64,000 nt of DNA from Virgibacillus phasianinus (lineage in GTDB: Bacteria > Bacillota > Bacilli > Bacillales > Amphibacillaceae), in assembly GCF_002216775.1 (NCBI RefSeq), contig NZ_CP022315.1, positions 1,612,001 to 1,676,000 on the forward strand, read 5' to 3'. Below the pieces are notes generated by a model that was not told the DNA's origin, did not search any database, and worked only from the letters and a program-made list of their open reading frames with translations. The number at the start of each line of letters is the position of its first letter. Positions within the stretch are counted from its first letter, which is position 1. Shown piece by piece: positions 63,567 through 64,000 of this stretch. Both the position numbers and the translations under genes were made by a program.

Positions 63567-64000
63567 TTATTCCGCTCGTAATGAAAATTTGGTGCGTTTG
63601 TGATAAGGTTCTTCTGGGTGCACAATCAAATCAGGAAAACCGTCATGGTGTAAGGAAGCCGGTGGTGCTTGCGTTTCAAAACACACACCAAGATATTTTC
63701 TTGAGCTTCCTTCATTTAATTCCAGCCCCTCATCTAAACCATTGGATGTATACATCACTAATCCGGGCTGATCGGTTTCGATTATCATTACTCTACCAGA
63801 CCCTTTATCTTCCACAACAACATTTCCTTCCTTTTCAAAAAGAAAGTAATGATCATAGCCATTTCCAGCAATCTTATGTTGTTCCGATTTATCCGTAAAG
63901 CCTTCCGAAAGGGCGCGGCCAGCCCGAAAATCAAAGGTGGTACCTGAAACATCTGTTACATTTCCGGTTGGAATAAGTGCTTTATCAAGCTCAACGAATG
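63567..64000 (-). CDS. galM: Aldose 1-epimerase (galactose mutarotase), 3' part
   Basis: The reading frame is open through the end of the window, so only the last 144 residues are seen. Visible are TGNVTDVSGTTFDFR, the catalytic-region His in GNGYDHYFLFE, and the general-base Glu in YLGVCFETQAPP, followed by HHDGFPDLIVHPEEPY. The enzyme interconverts alpha and beta anomers of glucose or galactose in the cytoplasm. The 250-base stretch before its end holds only the ROK terminator and the dispersed repeat. Confidence 0.93.
   Translation of the reverse strand, partial: FVELDKALIPTGNVTDVSGTTFDFRAGRALSEGFTDKSEQHKIAGNGYDHYFLFEKEGNVVVEDKGSGRVMIIETDQPGLVMYTSNGLDEGLELNEGSSRKYLGVCFETQAPPASLHHDGFPDLIVHPEEPYHKRTKFSLRAE

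Overview
The window looks like a piece of a low-GC Gram-positive chromosome from the family Bacillaceae, probably a relative of Virgibacillus, Oceanobacillus or Lentibacillus. The basis is glycerol-phosphate teichoic acid genes, S-box and T-box leaders of Bacillus type, GGAGG ribosome binding sites, TTG and GTG starts, a ywrD/ywrA/ywrB block and the Bacillus order of sulfate assimilation genes. The genus is an inference. No rRNA or tRNA gene was seen.

Region 1 (1-15.2 kb, visibly AT-rich) is cell-wall biology. It opens with the 3' end of a large secreted protein carrying three CWB2 wall-binding repeats. Next come tagB-tagD, an autolysin with four exact 155-residue GW repeats, a TagE-like glycosyltransferase, tagF, and the exporter tagG-tagH. 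TagH ends in a GW-repeat unit like those of the autolysin. A membrane-anchored beta-propeller protein follows.

Region 2 (15.4-22.5 kb) holds a FabF-like synthase, an acyl-CoA ligase and a thioesterase, then a FadR-type regulator, an Nramp-like transporter with altered metal-site motifs and an L-2-hydroxyglutarate oxidase. A run of fourteen 20-bp repeats ends it.

Region 3 (22.9-34.8 kb) is a divergent locus: an Lrp-type regulator (ywrC-like) faces a peptide ABC transporter (five genes), a tripartite tricarboxylate transporter whose tctA is frameshifted, a gamma-glutamyltransferase (ywrD-like) and a two-gene ChrA-type transporter (ywrB/ywrA-like). A promoter with an 11-bp inverted repeat lies between the two halves. 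This looks like the B. subtilis ywr locus expanded with uptake systems.

Region 4 (34.8-44.5 kb) is a second envelope-polymer island: glycerophosphodiester phosphodiesterase, MurJ/MviN-type flippase, O-antigen ligase/polymerase, glycosyltransferase, TagO-type initiating transferase, LytR-CpsA-Psr ligase and a second phosphodiesterase. GC-rich palindromic repeats lie at about 35 kb and, inverted, at about 42 kb, the latter inside a 683-bp element with 17-bp terminal inverted repeats.

Region 5 (44.6-62.0 kb) is sulfur metabolism. metE, a 48-codon yezD and yitJ run leftwards from a SAM riboswitch. cysH-cysP-sat-cysJ-cysI-cysC-sumT-sirB-sirC-hemD run rightwards from a second SAM riboswitch, covering sulfate uptake, reduction to sulfide and siroheme supply. 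After them a T-box leader controls a SAM hydrolase gene. An orphan HEPN-type protein, a ROK regulator, a common Bacillaceae repeat and the 3' end of galM close the window.
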